A stretch of DNA of 64,000 nucleotides from NCBI GenBank assembly GCA_024399035.1, contig JAKSID010000005.1:29081-93080 (forward strand), given 5' to 3'. Below, in pieces: positions 35,755 through 45,038 of this stretch. The first letter of the stretch is position 1, and each line of letters begins with the position of its first letter. The notes under the pieces were generated by a model. That model had not been told where the DNA came from, ran no database searches, and was given only the letters and a program-made list of their open reading frames with translations. The DNA comes from Fibrobacter sp. GTDB lineage: Bacteria > Fibrobacterota > Fibrobacteria > Fibrobacterales > Fibrobacteraceae. A program made the translations under genes and the position numbers.

Positions 35755-37290
35755 ATGGCCGCTCTGCAGGATATCGCTCGCAACGCTGCGAACAACACTG
35801 TATCAGAACTGACCCAGGCAGCACAGCAGGAACTTGACCGCCTTGCTGCACAGCCCACCATCACCTTGAAGGACAAGCTGGGCATTCAGCCCCAGGAAGC
35901 CGCAGAACTGGATCCTGTTGTCCGCCGCACTACCATGGACGAAACCGGCCTCGGCTTTACCGAAGCACAGGCCAAGCTTGAAGCAAGCCGTTGCATGGGT
36001 TGTAAAAAGCCTTTCTGCACCGCAGCCTGCCCCATCGGCATGCCCGTTCCCCAGTACCTGCAGAAGGTTGCCGCCGGAGACTTCCAGGGTGCAATCGACA
36101 TTATCCGCGACACTTCCCTGTTCCCGTCTATCTGCAGCCGCGTCTGCCCCCACGAAAGACAGTGCCAGTCCAACTGCGCCATGGGCAAGAGCCTGAAGGA
36201 TCCCAAGAAGGGTATTCATCTGGGCCTCATGGAACGTTTCTGCGCTGACTACGAACGTTTGAACCTGGGTGGCAAGAAGGTCCCCGCAGTGGCTCCCGCC
36301 ACCGGCAAGAAGATTGCCGTGATCGGTTCCGGTCCTGCAGGCCTCAGCGCCGCCATCGACCTGCGCAAGCAGGGTCACGAAGTGGTGATCTTTGAATCCC
36401 AGCCCAAGCTTGGCGGCGTGCTCCGCTACGGCATCCCCGAATTCCGCCTGCCCAAGGAAATCCTGGACTACGAACTTTCCATCGTCGAAAAGATGGGCAT
36501 TGAATGCCGCACCAGCATCCGCGTGTTCAAGGACGTGACCGTAGACTACCTGTGGAAGCAGGGCTTTGATGCAATCTTTGTAGGTATCGGCGCCGCAGTT
36601 CCCATGAAGCTTGGCATTCCGGGCGAAGACCTTAAGGGCGTCTACACTGCCGAAGAATACCTCCGCAAGGGTAACAACGGCGAAGAAATCTATTCCGGCA
36701 AGCACGTGATCATCGCAGGCGGTGGTAACGTGGCTATGGACGCTGCCCGCATGGCATACCGCCTGGGCGCAGAATCCGTTCGTATCGTGTACCGCAGAAC
36801 CCTGAACGAAATGCCCGCCTGCAAAGCCGAAATCAAGGAAGTTCTGGACGAAGGCGTCAAGGTGATGCAGCTCCACACTCCCGAAGCTTTCATCCCCGAC
36901 GAAGAAGGCAAGGTCTGCATGGCAAAGCTTGGCATGTTCGAACTTGGCGAACTTGACGAAAACGGCCGCCCCCGCCCCATCCGCGTAAAGGGCGACGGTG
37001 CAACCATCGTTTGCGACACCGCTGTGATCGCCATCGGAAGCAAGGTCTCCCCTGTGGCCACCGAAGGTATCCCGGGTCTTGAAACCAACAAGAACGGCAC
37101 CTTCGTCGTGAAGGACGCAGCAACTGGTGAAACCACCGTTGAAAACGTCTACACCGCAGGCGACTCCATGCACGGTCCGCTCACCGTCGTCATGGCTATG
37201 AAGACTGGCCGTCAGGCAGCCGCAGCCATCCACAAGAAGCTCATGGGCATTGTGGACGAACCTGCTGCAGAAGCCCCCGCTGCAGAATAA
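35755..37290 (+). CDS. gltD: Glutamate synthase small subunit
   Basis: This 511-residue protein has the N-terminal iron-sulfur domain with CMGCKKPFCTAACP and a second cysteine set (CSRVCPHERQCQSNC). A FAD-binding GSGPAGLSAAID and a NADPH-binding GGGNVAMDAARMA follow. It passes electrons from NADPH to the large subunit, which is not in this window. The ATG at 35755 has AGAGG seven bases upstream; an earlier in-frame ATG at 35692 has none. A TATATT box lies at 35696-35701. Alternatively the protein may act with another partner as a GltD-like oxidoreductase. Confidence 0.92.
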   Translation: MAALQDIARNAANNTVSELTQAAQQELDRLAAQPTITLKDKLGIQPQEAAELDPVVRRTTMDETGLGFTEAQAKLEASRCMGCKKPFCTAACPIGMPVPQYLQKVAAGDFQGAIDIIRDTSLFPSICSRVCPHERQCQSNCAMGKSLKDPKKGIHLGLMERFCADYERLNLGGKKVPAVAPATGKKIAVIGSGPAGLSAAIDLRKQGHEVVIFESQPKLGGVLRYGIPEFRLPKEILDYELSIVEKMGIECRTSIRVFKDVTVDYLWKQGFDAIFVGIGAAVPMKLGIPGEDLKGVYTAEEYLRKGNNGEEIYSGKHVIIAGGGNVAMDAARMAYRLGAESVRIVYRRTLNEMPACKAEIKEVLDEGVKVMQLHTPEAFIPDEEGKVCMAKLGMFELGELDENGRPRPIRVKGDGATIVCDTAVIAIGSKVSPVATEGIPGLETNKNGTFVVKDAATGETTVENVYTAGDSMHGPLTVVMAMKTGRQAAAAIHKKLMGIVDEPAAEAPAAE

Positions 37291-37324
37291 TCTGCACCGC
37301 GGAGCAGCCCACAAGCAAAGCATT

Positions 37325-37361
37325 AAAAAACGCCGAAGCATCAAGCTCCGGCGTTTTTCTT
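37325..37361 (+). terminator. Bidirectional terminator after gltD
   Basis: Arms AACGCCGAAGC and GCTCCGGCGTT (37329-37339, 37345-37355) pair with one mismatch and are flanked by A-run and T-run, serving gltD and the convergent minus-strand gene. Confidence 0.82.
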
Positions 37362-37381
37362 TAAGTTCTTTTTCTAGGCGA

Positions 37382-37993
37382 TTAGAAGTTGACCATAGCC
37401 AAGGTACCGACGCGACCATTGATCGGGTCAATAGTGGGAACAACGCGCAGGTAGGCGCTGCGACGTTCGTAATCTTCAGCCTTTCTGCGGTACATCTTTG
37501 CTCTGTTGAGCTGGGTACCACCGACGATCTTGAGGACAATACCTGTGGTAAGGGATGCTGCACCAGCAATGAAAACAAGATCACCCAGAATATAGAGGCC
37601 AACTCCACCAGCAGCATCTTCATCGCAATAATCATCGTAGGAATTGCAAGAAGATGCTACCGTAGCTTCGCCAACAAGCATAGTGACGAGACCCACGCCA
37701 AGACCAATGCTGCCCGCAATGATGAGCGGGGTTGCCGGGCGACGTAACTTGTTACCACGCTTTTCAAACTTTTCGACCAAGTCATTGTAGATCTGGACGC
37801 TGTCCACAGCGTAGTAGTCAACACCATCTTCGCTCTGGGCGGCATAGGCGTTTTCTTCGGCAGCTTCTTCTGCAGGAGCAGCTTCTTCGGTCTGTTCAAC
37901 CTGGGTGGATTCTTCTTCCTGGTAGCCTTCTTCGTCATTCTGCGCAAAAGTGAAGGCTGCTGCGCACATCAGGAACAATACGAACTTTTTCAT
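37382..37993 (-). CDS. Exported protein with acidic N-region and two membrane segments
   Basis: This 203-residue protein has signal peptide MKKFVLFLMCAAAFTFA. A Glu/Gln/Ala-rich acidic stretch (about 19-58) precedes a linker and two hydrophobic segments (about 88-108, 127-158). The C-terminus (AYLRVVPTIDPINGRVGTLAMVNF) looks like a short barrel or edge strand. No known family is recognised; similar architecture is common among Fibrobacter and Bacteroidota hypothetical proteins. GGAGGAAAC stands before the ATG. Confidence 0.68.
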   Translation of the reverse strand: MKKFVLFLMCAAAFTFAQNDEEGYQEEESTQVEQTEEAAPAEEAAEENAYAAQSEDGVDYYAVDSVQIYNDLVEKFEKRGNKLRRPATPLIIAGSIGLGVGLVTMLVGEATVASSCNSYDDYCDEDAAGGVGLYILGDLVFIAGAASLTTGIVLKIVGGTQLNRAKMYRRKAEDYERRSAYLRVVPTIDPINGRVGTLAMVNF

Positions 37994-38120
37994 GTTTCCT
38001 CCTAAGGAATTTTTGGTGATTTAAGCAAAGTTCTTACTATTTGATTACGTAATTTTAGCAAATCATCGCCATTTTTGAAACATTTGTCGGTAAAAAACGC
38101 AATTTCGTCGGGAAAAACAA

Positions 38121-38150
38121 AAAAACACCCCGGGTTTACCCGAGGTGCTT
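38121..38150 (-). terminator. Terminator of the small basic-protein gene
   Basis: On the minus strand CACCTCGGGT and ACCCGGGGTG form a stem with one wobble pair, followed by seven T. It lies 20 bases after the stop codon. Confidence 0.82.
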
Positions 38151-38170
38151 CAAATTCCAGTAAAAGAGGC

Positions 38171-38497
38171 TTACTTAGAACCGAACTTTTCAGAGGCCTT
38201 CTTTACGTTGGGGTCCTTCTGAGCGTCCTTGATTTTCTGCTTGATACCATCTTCGATGTGCTTCTTCAGCTTTGCAGCGAGAGCCGGGAAACGATCTTCC
38301 AGAGAGTCGCTGAACACGGCAGGCTTCTTAGCGGCAGGAGCCTTAGCACCAAACTTGCCACCCTTGGGGCCGCGCTTGTTGAACGGACGCTTGCCACCCT
38401 TCTTAGCGGGGGCCTTCTTTTCGGACTTGGCTTCCTGAGGCTTAACTTCAGTCTTTACTTCTTCAGTCTTTACTTCTTCTTTTACTTCTTCTGCCAT
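38171..38497 (-). CDS. Small Lys/Ala-rich protein, possibly nucleic-acid binding
   Basis: This 108-residue protein has no signal. An acidic-basic repeat at the N-terminus (EEVKTEEVKTEVKPQEAKS) leads into a strongly basic Gly/Lys/Arg region (KKGGKRPFNKRGPKGGKFG). The C-terminal helical part is SLEDRFPALAAKLKKHIEDG. The basic middle resembles RNA- or DNA-binding tails, but no family is certain. A consensus promoter, AAAGAGG eight bases before the ATG and its own strong terminator suggest an abundant single-gene transcript. Confidence 0.75.
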   Translation of the reverse strand: MAEEVKEEVKTEEVKTEVKPQEAKSEKKAPAKKGGKRPFNKRGPKGGKFGAKAPAAKKPAVFSDSLEDRFPALAAKLKKHIEDGIKQKIKDAQKDPNVKKASEKFGSK

Positions 38498-38528
38498 AAT
38501 ATATACCTCTTTGGAAAATTGTGAATTT

Positions 38529-38570
38529 GATAACTAACGTTATCTTATCGCTGCACCTCAGTCATGTCAA
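38529..38570 (-). promoter_or_regulatory. Promoter with overlapping palindrome for the small basic-protein gene
   Basis: On the minus strand TTGACA (38565-38570), a 17-base spacer and TAAGAT (38542-38547) form a promoter. The palindrome GATAAC-TAAC-GTTATC (38529-38544) overlaps the -10 edge and the expected start of transcription, as an operator would. Confidence 0.65.
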
Positions 38571-38642
38571 AATTACTTTTGCCACGACTTTCGGTTTGTA
38601 GATAATTGACGGCGCAAAGATAATAAAAATTAGCCTTGCTGT

Positions 38643-40571
38643 CTATGTGCGGTTCTCCAACCAATGGGCCAAGACCGTAATATCTGCGGGGCGGACCCCA
38701 GGAATTCGGCTTGCCTGACCCAAAGTCAGGGGCTTTTGTGCGTTCAGGCGCTGGCGGCTTTCGATGCTGATGGCGGAAATCTGCATATAATCCAGGTCCG
38801 GAGAAAGCTTTACAGCTTCCATCTTCTTCTGGTCATCGATTTCTCGGGCCTGACGGTCGAAGAATCCTGCGTAAATTTCTTCGGCGTAAAGGAACCACTG
38901 GTCACGGCGGGTCAACTGAAGTTCTGGAACGGCTTCTTCGGGTAAAGCGGTCTTGAAGAACATCTCCGGATCAATACCGGGGCGCTTGAGAACGTTGATC
39001 CAGCGGGTGCGTTCCGTGGCCAGGGCCTGGCCGCCGGCTTCGAGAATCTTGTTTGCCTGTTCGGGGGCGGCGGCCTCTGCGGCCAACCGAGCCTTTACAT
39101 CTTCCATTTGCTGCTTACGGCGAGTCCAGTCGGCGTAGTCGGAGTCGCTGATCATGCCAATCTGGTGGGCCTTTTCCTTAAGGCGGGCTTCGGCGTTGTC
39201 GCTGCGGAGGAACAAGCGGTATTCCGCGCGGCTGGTGAACATGCGGTAAGGTTCGTCCAGCAGAACGTTCACCAGGTCATCCACCATAACGCCCAGATAG
39301 CTTTCTGAACGACCCAGGATGAGGGGCGCATCACCCTTTACCTTGAGGGCCGCATTGATGCCAGCCATCAGGCCCTGGCCCGCAGCCTCTTCGTAGCCAC
39401 TGGTACCGCAGACCTGGCCTGCAAAGTACAGCCCAGGCACGTTCTTGCATTCAAAGGTAGGATACAGCTGGGTAGCGTCCACAGAATCGTATTCCACCGC
39501 ATAACCAATCTGGAGAACTCGAGCGCGAGTCAAGCCCGGTATGGTATGAATCGCCTGCAGCTGGATATCCGCAGGCAAGCTACTGCTAAAGCCGTTGATA
39601 TAAACTCGTCCTATGTCCGCCTGTTCCGGTTCAAGGAACAACTGGTGGCCATCGCGGTCGCCAAAACGATTAATCTTGTCTTCGATACTGGGGCAGTAAC
39701 GGGGGCCCTTTCCGTGGATTCGACCACTGAACATGGGGCTATCCTTAAAGCCACTGCGCAAGATATCATGGGTCTTGATGTTGGTGCGGGTAATCCAGCA
39801 TACGCAATCATTACGAACAAAGTGATTCTTGGGATCGCCCCAGAAATAATCCGCATCGCGACCAGGAACTGTATTTGCCAAGTGGCGATCGCTCATGGGC
39901 CAAGGCATATCGTCGCCACGCTGGACTTCGCATTCATTAAAGTCAATGGAATCCGGATCCAAGCGGCTAGGCGTACCGGTCTTCAAACGACGCAACTGCA
40001 CACCCTCGCGTGCCAGGCATTGGGACAACATATCGGAACTGGGTTCGCCCACTCGCCCACCAATGCTTGTTTCCAGGCCGGTAAACATCTTAGAAGCCAA
40101 GAAAGTTCCGCTGGTCACCACAATGGACTTTGTAATGTAACGGTCGCCATTGAGCAAAGTCAATTCCAGGCGGCCATCCAACATACGTTCGAAGGAGGCA
40201 AGTTCCCCCTCGATCACATCCAAGCCGGGCAGGCTCGTAATGACTTCGCGGGCAACTTCGCTATAGTACTTCATGTCGCACTGAGCGCGGGGGCCCCATA
40301 CGGCAGGTCCCTTGCTCATGTTCAACATACGGAACTGAATGCCAGCCTTGTCGGTCAAAAGGCCCATCAAACCGCCCAGGGCATCAATGTCGCGAACAAT
40401 CTGTCCCTTGGCAACACCGCCCACGGCAGGGTTACAGGACATACGGCCAATAGCATTGATTTCCATGGTCAGCATGGCGGTCTTTACGCCAAGTTTCCAG
40501 GCTGCATGAGTCGCTTCGATACCGGCATGGCCGCCACCGATTACAACTACATCATATTCCGCATTTATCAT
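38643..40571 (-). CDS. mnmG: tRNA uridine 5-carboxymethylaminomethyl modification enzyme
   Basis: This 642-residue FAD protein starts YDVVVIGGGHAGIEATHAAW and contains MSCNPAVGGVAKGQIVRDID, GTFLASKMFTG, RLKTGTPSR, CWITRTN and AGQVCGTSGYEEAAGQG, all MnmG/GidA signatures. With MnmE it installs the cmnm5 group at wobble U34 of several tRNAs. Length is normal. GGAA lies before the ATG. mnmE is not in the window. Confidence 0.96.
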   Translation of the reverse strand: MINAEYDVVVIGGGHAGIEATHAAWKLGVKTAMLTMEINAIGRMSCNPAVGGVAKGQIVRDIDALGGLMGLLTDKAGIQFRMLNMSKGPAVWGPRAQCDMKYYSEVAREVITSLPGLDVIEGELASFERMLDGRLELTLLNGDRYITKSIVVTSGTFLASKMFTGLETSIGGRVGEPSSDMLSQCLAREGVQLRRLKTGTPSRLDPDSIDFNECEVQRGDDMPWPMSDRHLANTVPGRDADYFWGDPKNHFVRNDCVCWITRTNIKTHDILRSGFKDSPMFSGRIHGKGPRYCPSIEDKINRFGDRDGHQLFLEPEQADIGRVYINGFSSSLPADIQLQAIHTIPGLTRARVLQIGYAVEYDSVDATQLYPTFECKNVPGLYFAGQVCGTSGYEEAAGQGLMAGINAALKVKGDAPLILGRSESYLGVMVDDLVNVLLDEPYRMFTSRAEYRLFLRSDNAEARLKEKAHQIGMISDSDYADWTRRKQQMEDVKARLAAEAAAPEQANKILEAGGQALATERTRWINVLKRPGIDPEMFFKTALPEEAVPELQLTRRDQWFLYAEEIYAGFFDRQAREIDDQKKMEAVKLSPDLDYMQISAISIESRQRLNAQKPLTLGQASRIPGVRPADITVLAHWLENRT

Positions 40572-40637
40572 AGAGGTTCCAAGTTCCAGATACGAGTCAC
40601 GAGGTGCGAGGTTGGCTCAGAATTTCGAAAAACAAAT

Positions 40638-40668
40638 AGGGCGCGTCATCCTTCGACGCGCGCCCTAA
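40638..40668 (-). terminator. Probable terminator of the FKBP-N/thioredoxin lipoprotein gene
   Basis: GGGCGCG and CGCGCCC arms, with an inner TC/GA pair and a two-base bulge, form a hairpin about 10 bases after the stop, followed on the minus strand by the T-rich ATTTGTTTTTC. Confidence 0.6.
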
Positions 40669-40678
40669 GAATCAAAAA

Positions 40679-41998
40679 TTACTTCTTAGCCTTGGCCGGA
40701 GCGGGAGCTGCTGCAGGAGCCGGTGCCGGTGCTGCGGGAGCTTCCATTTCGGGGAGCTTAGGAGCTTCAGGATTCCAGACAACCGGGGTACCCTTCAGGA
40801 TAGCAGCCAGGTCAGCCTTCATTTCGTCCTTTTCCTTTTCGAAGGCAGCGTACATCTTGTAGGTGCCATCCGGATTTACAGCATAGACCTTGGGAACATA
40901 GCCATCGCTATAGAGTTCGCCGAACTGACGGGATTCGTCCCACAGAACGTTGATGGTATCGTCCCACTTTGCGTTGTCCATGAACTTGCGGATGCCAGTC
41001 TTGTTGTTTCCACCGCTAGCAACAGCAACAGTGGTCAAGCCATCCTTAGCGAGTTCCTTGGCAATTTCAAGAATCTGAGGTGCTGCATGAGCGCAGTGGC
41101 CGCAGGTTGCGGAGAAGTAGAACACCATGAGAGGCTTGCCAGAGAAAGCAGTGAGGTTTTCGCCCTTCACAGAAATGCCAGAAACCTTAACATTGTAGTT
41201 CATCAGCTTGGGCATGCCGTTAGCGAGAGTATCGCCCTTCATGGCAGCAACTTCAGCAGCGAGCTTTTCCTGTTCTTCCTGCATCTTCTTGGCGGCTTCC
41301 TCACGCTTTGCCTGCATAGCCTGCTGGAAACGCTGGCCCACAGCGTTCAAGGAATCCTTCGAGAGCTGCATAGCAACAGTGGAATCAGCCAGATTAGCAA
41401 CAGATTCCTTAACACCGAGGATAAAGTATTCTTCGCTCAGCGGAGTGCCGTACTGATTGCCGATAGCATTGAACTGGCTGCTGAACTGCAAACCAATGAG
41501 GTAAGAGAACTTTTCGATCTTGGAAGAAGCTTCAGTAATGGTAACAGCCTTACCAGTGGACTGAGGAGCCGGAGCAATCTTCATAGAATTGACAACAGAA
41601 TCCACATAGGCAGCGTACTTTGCCTGGTCGCCATTGAAGGATGCAGCAGTTGCGCTATCCGGGCGGGTAGATTCCATACGAGTACGAGCCTGCTGAGAGT
41701 ATTCACCACCCACAGCCTGGAGCTGTTCGGTAGCCAACTGCAACTTAGCGCTGGTATCGTTTATAGTCTTGTTATTATCGCGAATACCCTGAATTACGGC
41801 ATCGAGATAAAGGTCTTCACCAGTCTGACGAGGAATAGCACCGAAATTCTGGCCACCGAATTGAGCGCCAAGCATGTAGGCAAACTTTTCGTCATCGGTG
41901 GTATTTGCACCAATGGAAGCCGGTTTGGAGCCAGATTGACCGTTACAAGCGACGAGAGCGAGGGCAGCAGCGCCCAAAGCAATCTTCTTCATATTCAT
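40679..41998 (-). CDS. Lipoprotein with two FKBP N-terminal-like domains and a thioredoxin domain
   Basis: This 439-residue predicted lipoprotein has lipobox LVAC (Cys18). Residues about 33-105 (DDEKFAYMLGAQFG) and about 158-250 (SSKIEKFSYLIGLQFS) both look like the helical dimerisation domain that precedes FKBP-type isomerases such as FkpA and Mip. No FKBP catalytic domain follows. Instead residues about 268-400 form a TlpA-like thioredoxin domain with CGHC (299-302) and a cis-Pro loop near GYVPKVY. The tail is Pro/Ala-rich. A periplasmic thiol-disulfide exchange role is likely, and dimerisation is inferred. AAGGAA stands seven bases before the ATG. Confidence 0.82.
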   Translation of the reverse strand: MNMKKIALGAAALALVACNGQSGSKPASIGANTTDDEKFAYMLGAQFGGQNFGAIPRQTGEDLYLDAVIQGIRDNNKTINDTSAKLQLATEQLQAVGGEYSQQARTRMESTRPDSATAASFNGDQAKYAAYVDSVVNSMKIAPAPQSTGKAVTITEASSKIEKFSYLIGLQFSSQFNAIGNQYGTPLSEEYFILGVKESVANLADSTVAMQLSKDSLNAVGQRFQQAMQAKREEAAKKMQEEQEKLAAEVAAMKGDTLANGMPKLMNYNVKVSGISVKGENLTAFSGKPLMVFYFSATCGHCAHAAPQILEIAKELAKDGLTTVAVASGGNNKTGIRKFMDNAKWDDTINVLWDESRQFGELYSDGYVPKVYAVNPDGTYKMYAAFEKEKDEMKADLAAILKGTPVVWNPEAPKLPEMEAPAAPAPAPAAAPAPAKAKK

Positions 41999-42083
41999 AT
42001 TACAGTTCCTTAAGTGTTAATACTTTAGATGTAATTTACAAAAACTCGTTTATACAAACTACTGTTTTAATAGGAAACAGAGG

Positions 42084-43778
42084 TTACTCAGCGAAATAAG
42101 CCTTTGCCTTGGCAACGACTTCTTCCACCTTAACCATGGTGAATTCCTTTTCATTGCGGAACTTCCATTCCACTTCGCCGTTTGCAAGACCCTTCTTGCC
42201 GATAGCGATACGGACCGGAGAACCCCACAGGTCGGCATCCTTGAACTTAACGCCCGGACGTTCGTCACGGTCATCTACGAGAACGTCGATGCCTGCAGCT
42301 TCAAGTTCTGCTTCGAACTTTTCTGCAAGTTCCACAAGTTCCGGTTCCTTACCAATGGGAACGATTTCCACCTGGAAGGGAGCGATGGACTTGGGCCAAA
42401 TGGGGCCGAAGTCGTCGTGGCTGTTTTCAACGACGGAGGCCATCAAGCGGCCGATACCGATACCGTAGCAACCCATGATTGCGGGAGCGGTGGTCTTTTC
42501 GGCAGTGAGGTACTTGGCACCCATGGATTCAGAGAACTTGGTGCCCAGCTTAAAGATGTTACCCAGTTCGATACCGCGGGTTTCGGAGAGGCCTTCGCCG
42601 CAGCTCGGGCACTTGCAGCCGCCCTGTGCTTCGGCGATGTCAGCAACTTCAAATGCCGGGAAGTCGCGCTTGGGGGTGCAGTGCAGCAAGTGGTAGTTTT
42701 CTTCGTTAGCGCCCATCACCAGGTCGCATGCGTCGGCGAGAGCTTCGTCAACGATGATGCGGGTGTCGTGAGAACCGATGGGGCTAGCAAAGCCAGGAAC
42801 CATGCCGCATGCCTTGATGAGGGCATCGTCTGCGGGGTAAAGTTCCTTGGCCTTCAGCAGGTTGTGGAGCTTGATTTCGGAAACGTCCAGGTTACCCGGA
42901 ACCATGACGGTAATGAGCTTGCCTTCGAAGTCGAAGAACACGCACTTGGCGGTGGACTTGGGATCGATCTTCAGGAATGCGCTCAGTTCCTCGATAGACG
43001 GGCAGTGAGGAGTTTCAACCTTTTCGGGCATGGCATTAGCGTCGCCCTTGTAGGTTTCACGGGTAAACTTTGCGATTTCGCGGTTGGCCTGGTAGCCGCA
43101 CTTCTTACAGAGAATCAGGTAGTCTTCGCCGTTGGGAGTGTCCAGCATGAATTCGTGGGCAACCTTACCGCCCATGATGCCGGTATCGCTCTGCACAACC
43201 ACGGGTTCAATGCCCACGCGGCGGTAGATGCGGAGGTATGCATCATATTCTTCCTGGTAGTGCTTGTCCAGGTCTTCCTGAGAAGAGTGGAAGCTGTAGG
43301 CGTCCTTCATAAGGAATTCGCGGACGCGGATCAGACCGCCGCGGGCACGAGCTTCATCGCGGTACTTGGTCTTGAACTGGTACAGCATGAAAGGCAGCTG
43401 CTTGTAGCTATTCAGCACGTAGCGGGCCATATCGGTCATGGCTTCTTCGTGGGTCATAGCCAGCACCATGTTGTGGTTGTTACGATCCTTAAAGCGGAGC
43501 AGTTCTTCGCCAATGGCCTGATAACGGCCAGATTCGCTCCACAGGTCTGCGGTCTGAACCACGGGCAGGTCCACTTCGATACCGCCGATCTTGTTCATTT
43601 CTTCGCGGACGATGTTGGTGATCTTCTGGATCACGCGGAAACCGATAGGCATCATGGAGTAGATACCAGTAGAAACCGGCTTAATATAGCCACCGCGCAT
43701 CAAGAAGATGTGGCTGGGCATGGTAGCATCGCTGGGCGTTTCGCGGAGCGTGACGTAGAAGTACTTAGAGAGTTTCAT
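42084..43778 (-). CDS. proS: Prolyl-tRNA synthetase
   Basis: This 564-residue class II synthetase of the bacterial type starts KLSKYFYVTLRETPSDATMP. It has motif 2 (YRDEARARGGLIRVREFLMK) and motif 3 (GCYGIGIGRLMASV), a YbaK-like editing insertion in between (about 240-385) and the C-terminal anticodon domain. AAAGGAT lies before the ATG. Length is normal for the editing type. Confidence 0.96.
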   Translation of the reverse strand: MKLSKYFYVTLRETPSDATMPSHIFLMRGGYIKPVSTGIYSMMPIGFRVIQKITNIVREEMNKIGGIEVDLPVVQTADLWSESGRYQAIGEELLRFKDRNNHNMVLAMTHEEAMTDMARYVLNSYKQLPFMLYQFKTKYRDEARARGGLIRVREFLMKDAYSFHSSQEDLDKHYQEEYDAYLRIYRRVGIEPVVVQSDTGIMGGKVAHEFMLDTPNGEDYLILCKKCGYQANREIAKFTRETYKGDANAMPEKVETPHCPSIEELSAFLKIDPKSTAKCVFFDFEGKLITVMVPGNLDVSEIKLHNLLKAKELYPADDALIKACGMVPGFASPIGSHDTRIIVDEALADACDLVMGANEENYHLLHCTPKRDFPAFEVADIAEAQGGCKCPSCGEGLSETRGIELGNIFKLGTKFSESMGAKYLTAEKTTAPAIMGCYGIGIGRLMASVVENSHDDFGPIWPKSIAPFQVEIVPIGKEPELVELAEKFEAELEAAGIDVLVDDRDERPGVKFKDADLWGSPVRIAIGKKGLANGEVEWKFRNEKEFTMVKVEEVVAKAKAYFAE

Positions 43779-43843
43779 AACGATCCTTTCAATCCATACG
43801 GATTATAAGTCAAATTTTTCGGGCTAAAAGATAGCAATTTTTA

Positions 43844-43849
43844 TACATT
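43844..43849 (+). promoter_or_regulatory. TACATT -10 box seven bases before the DUF2914-type gene
   Basis: TACATT sits at a distance that would give a leaderless mRNA starting at 43857; no ribosome site is present. The -35 region is not convincing. Confidence 0.4.
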
Positions 43850-43856
43850 TAAAATT

Positions 43857-45032
43857 ATGGAATTTGTAGATAACCTTCGCGCCAAGCCCATAGTTCAGAA
43901 AATCGAGAAATTTATCCCGGCCATCGCCTTTTTAGGCGGTTTTGCCTGGGATTCCATCACCCTGGGCATGTCCATTAACGACTCCGACCTGGCCTTTTTG
44001 GTGGCCTACTACGCCGGTGCCCTGATTTTTATCGTTTTACTGTCGGCCCGACTCACTACAACCGACGCCATTTCCCCAAAGATCGGCATTACCTCCGAGA
44101 ATAAGCCTGAGCCACCTCAGCGCAAATTCATTGCCCGTAACGCCATCGCCGCCCGCGACAAACTCTTGAACCGCGAATGGAGCGACGTTTGGAAGGCCCG
44201 TTTTACATGGGTCCTGCAATTCTTCTTTGGCGGTATGTTCAGTGCCCTGGTTGTCTGCTACTTCAAGAGCAGCGGCTCCCTGGCGTCCTTCATTCTGGTC
44301 CTTTGCCTTGCAGCTCTCCTGGTAGGTAACGAATTCCTCCAGAAGCGTTACGAAAGTTTCGCATTGAACCTGGCCCTGTTCTGCCTCTTGGGCACCATGG
44401 TCATGAACTTTACCCTCCCCTACATTGTCCACGGCATCGGCTTCAGATGGTTCTTCTTGAGCACCGTCCTTTCTTTCGGAATCAGCTTCTTGATCTGGAA
44501 GGTGGCACGTCGCCCCAAGCGCATGCTGGTGATTCCCTCACTCATTAGCATTCTTTTGATTGTAGCCTACCTGATGAACTGGGTGCCGCCTGTTCCTTTG
44601 GTCCTTAAGCAACAGATGCCCTGCCAGAATTTCGACAAGACAAACTATTCCTGCGACGTGGACTACCCCACTATCCTGCAGCGTCTTAAACTGGGTGAGC
44701 CTACGGTCCACAAGGTCGAAGGCAACGAAGTCTATTTCCTTTCCTCCGTATTTGCACCCGCAAAACTTAAGGCCGGCCTGGAGTTCCGCTGGTACTACCT
44801 GGAACCGACCACGGGTAAGTACAAACTAACAGACAAGATTTCCTCCGGACGCATGGTAATGAATGGAGGCCGTGAACGCGGTTACCGTATCTACTCCAAG
44901 AAAAAGAATATTCCTGCCGGCAAGTACCGTGTGGAAACAGCATACAAAAACGGAGCCGTTATCGGCTCCAGCGCTTTCGAAGTTCTTGACGGGCTGCCCG
45001 TAGGCGGCTTCGTCAGAGACTCCTTAAGATAA
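43857..45032 (+). CDS. Membrane protein with C-terminal DUF2914-like domain
   Basis: This 391-residue protein has about seven to eight membrane helices in the first 250 residues, followed by an exported domain with LEFRWYYLEPTTGKYK, RERGYRIYSKKKNIPAGKYR and VETAYKNGAVIGSSAFEV. This resembles DUF2914, whose role is unknown. The N-terminal part has the cytoplasmic loop NREWSDVWKARFTW between helices. No neighbour suggests a pathway; the next gene is convergent, seven bases away. Confidence 0.75.
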   Translation: MEFVDNLRAKPIVQKIEKFIPAIAFLGGFAWDSITLGMSINDSDLAFLVAYYAGALIFIVLLSARLTTTDAISPKIGITSENKPEPPQRKFIARNAIAARDKLLNREWSDVWKARFTWVLQFFFGGMFSALVVCYFKSSGSLASFILVLCLAALLVGNEFLQKRYESFALNLALFCLLGTMVMNFTLPYIVHGIGFRWFFLSTVLSFGISFLIWKVARRPKRMLVIPSLISILLIVAYLMNWVPPVPLVLKQQMPCQNFDKTNYSCDVDYPTILQRLKLGEPTVHKVEGNEVYFLSSVFAPAKLKAGLEFRWYYLEPTTGKYKLTDKISSGRMVMNGGRERGYRIYSKKKNIPAGKYRVETAYKNGAVIGSSAFEVLDGLPVGGFVRDSLR

Positions 45033-45038
45033 TTCAAA

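Noticed and set aside
35803..37635. Long antisense frame over gltD, and similar ones over argH, proS, mnmG and the NCS2 permease
   Set aside because: Composition is Cys/His/Gly/Val-rich as typical for reverse frames of GC-biased genes, and no domain is recognisable.
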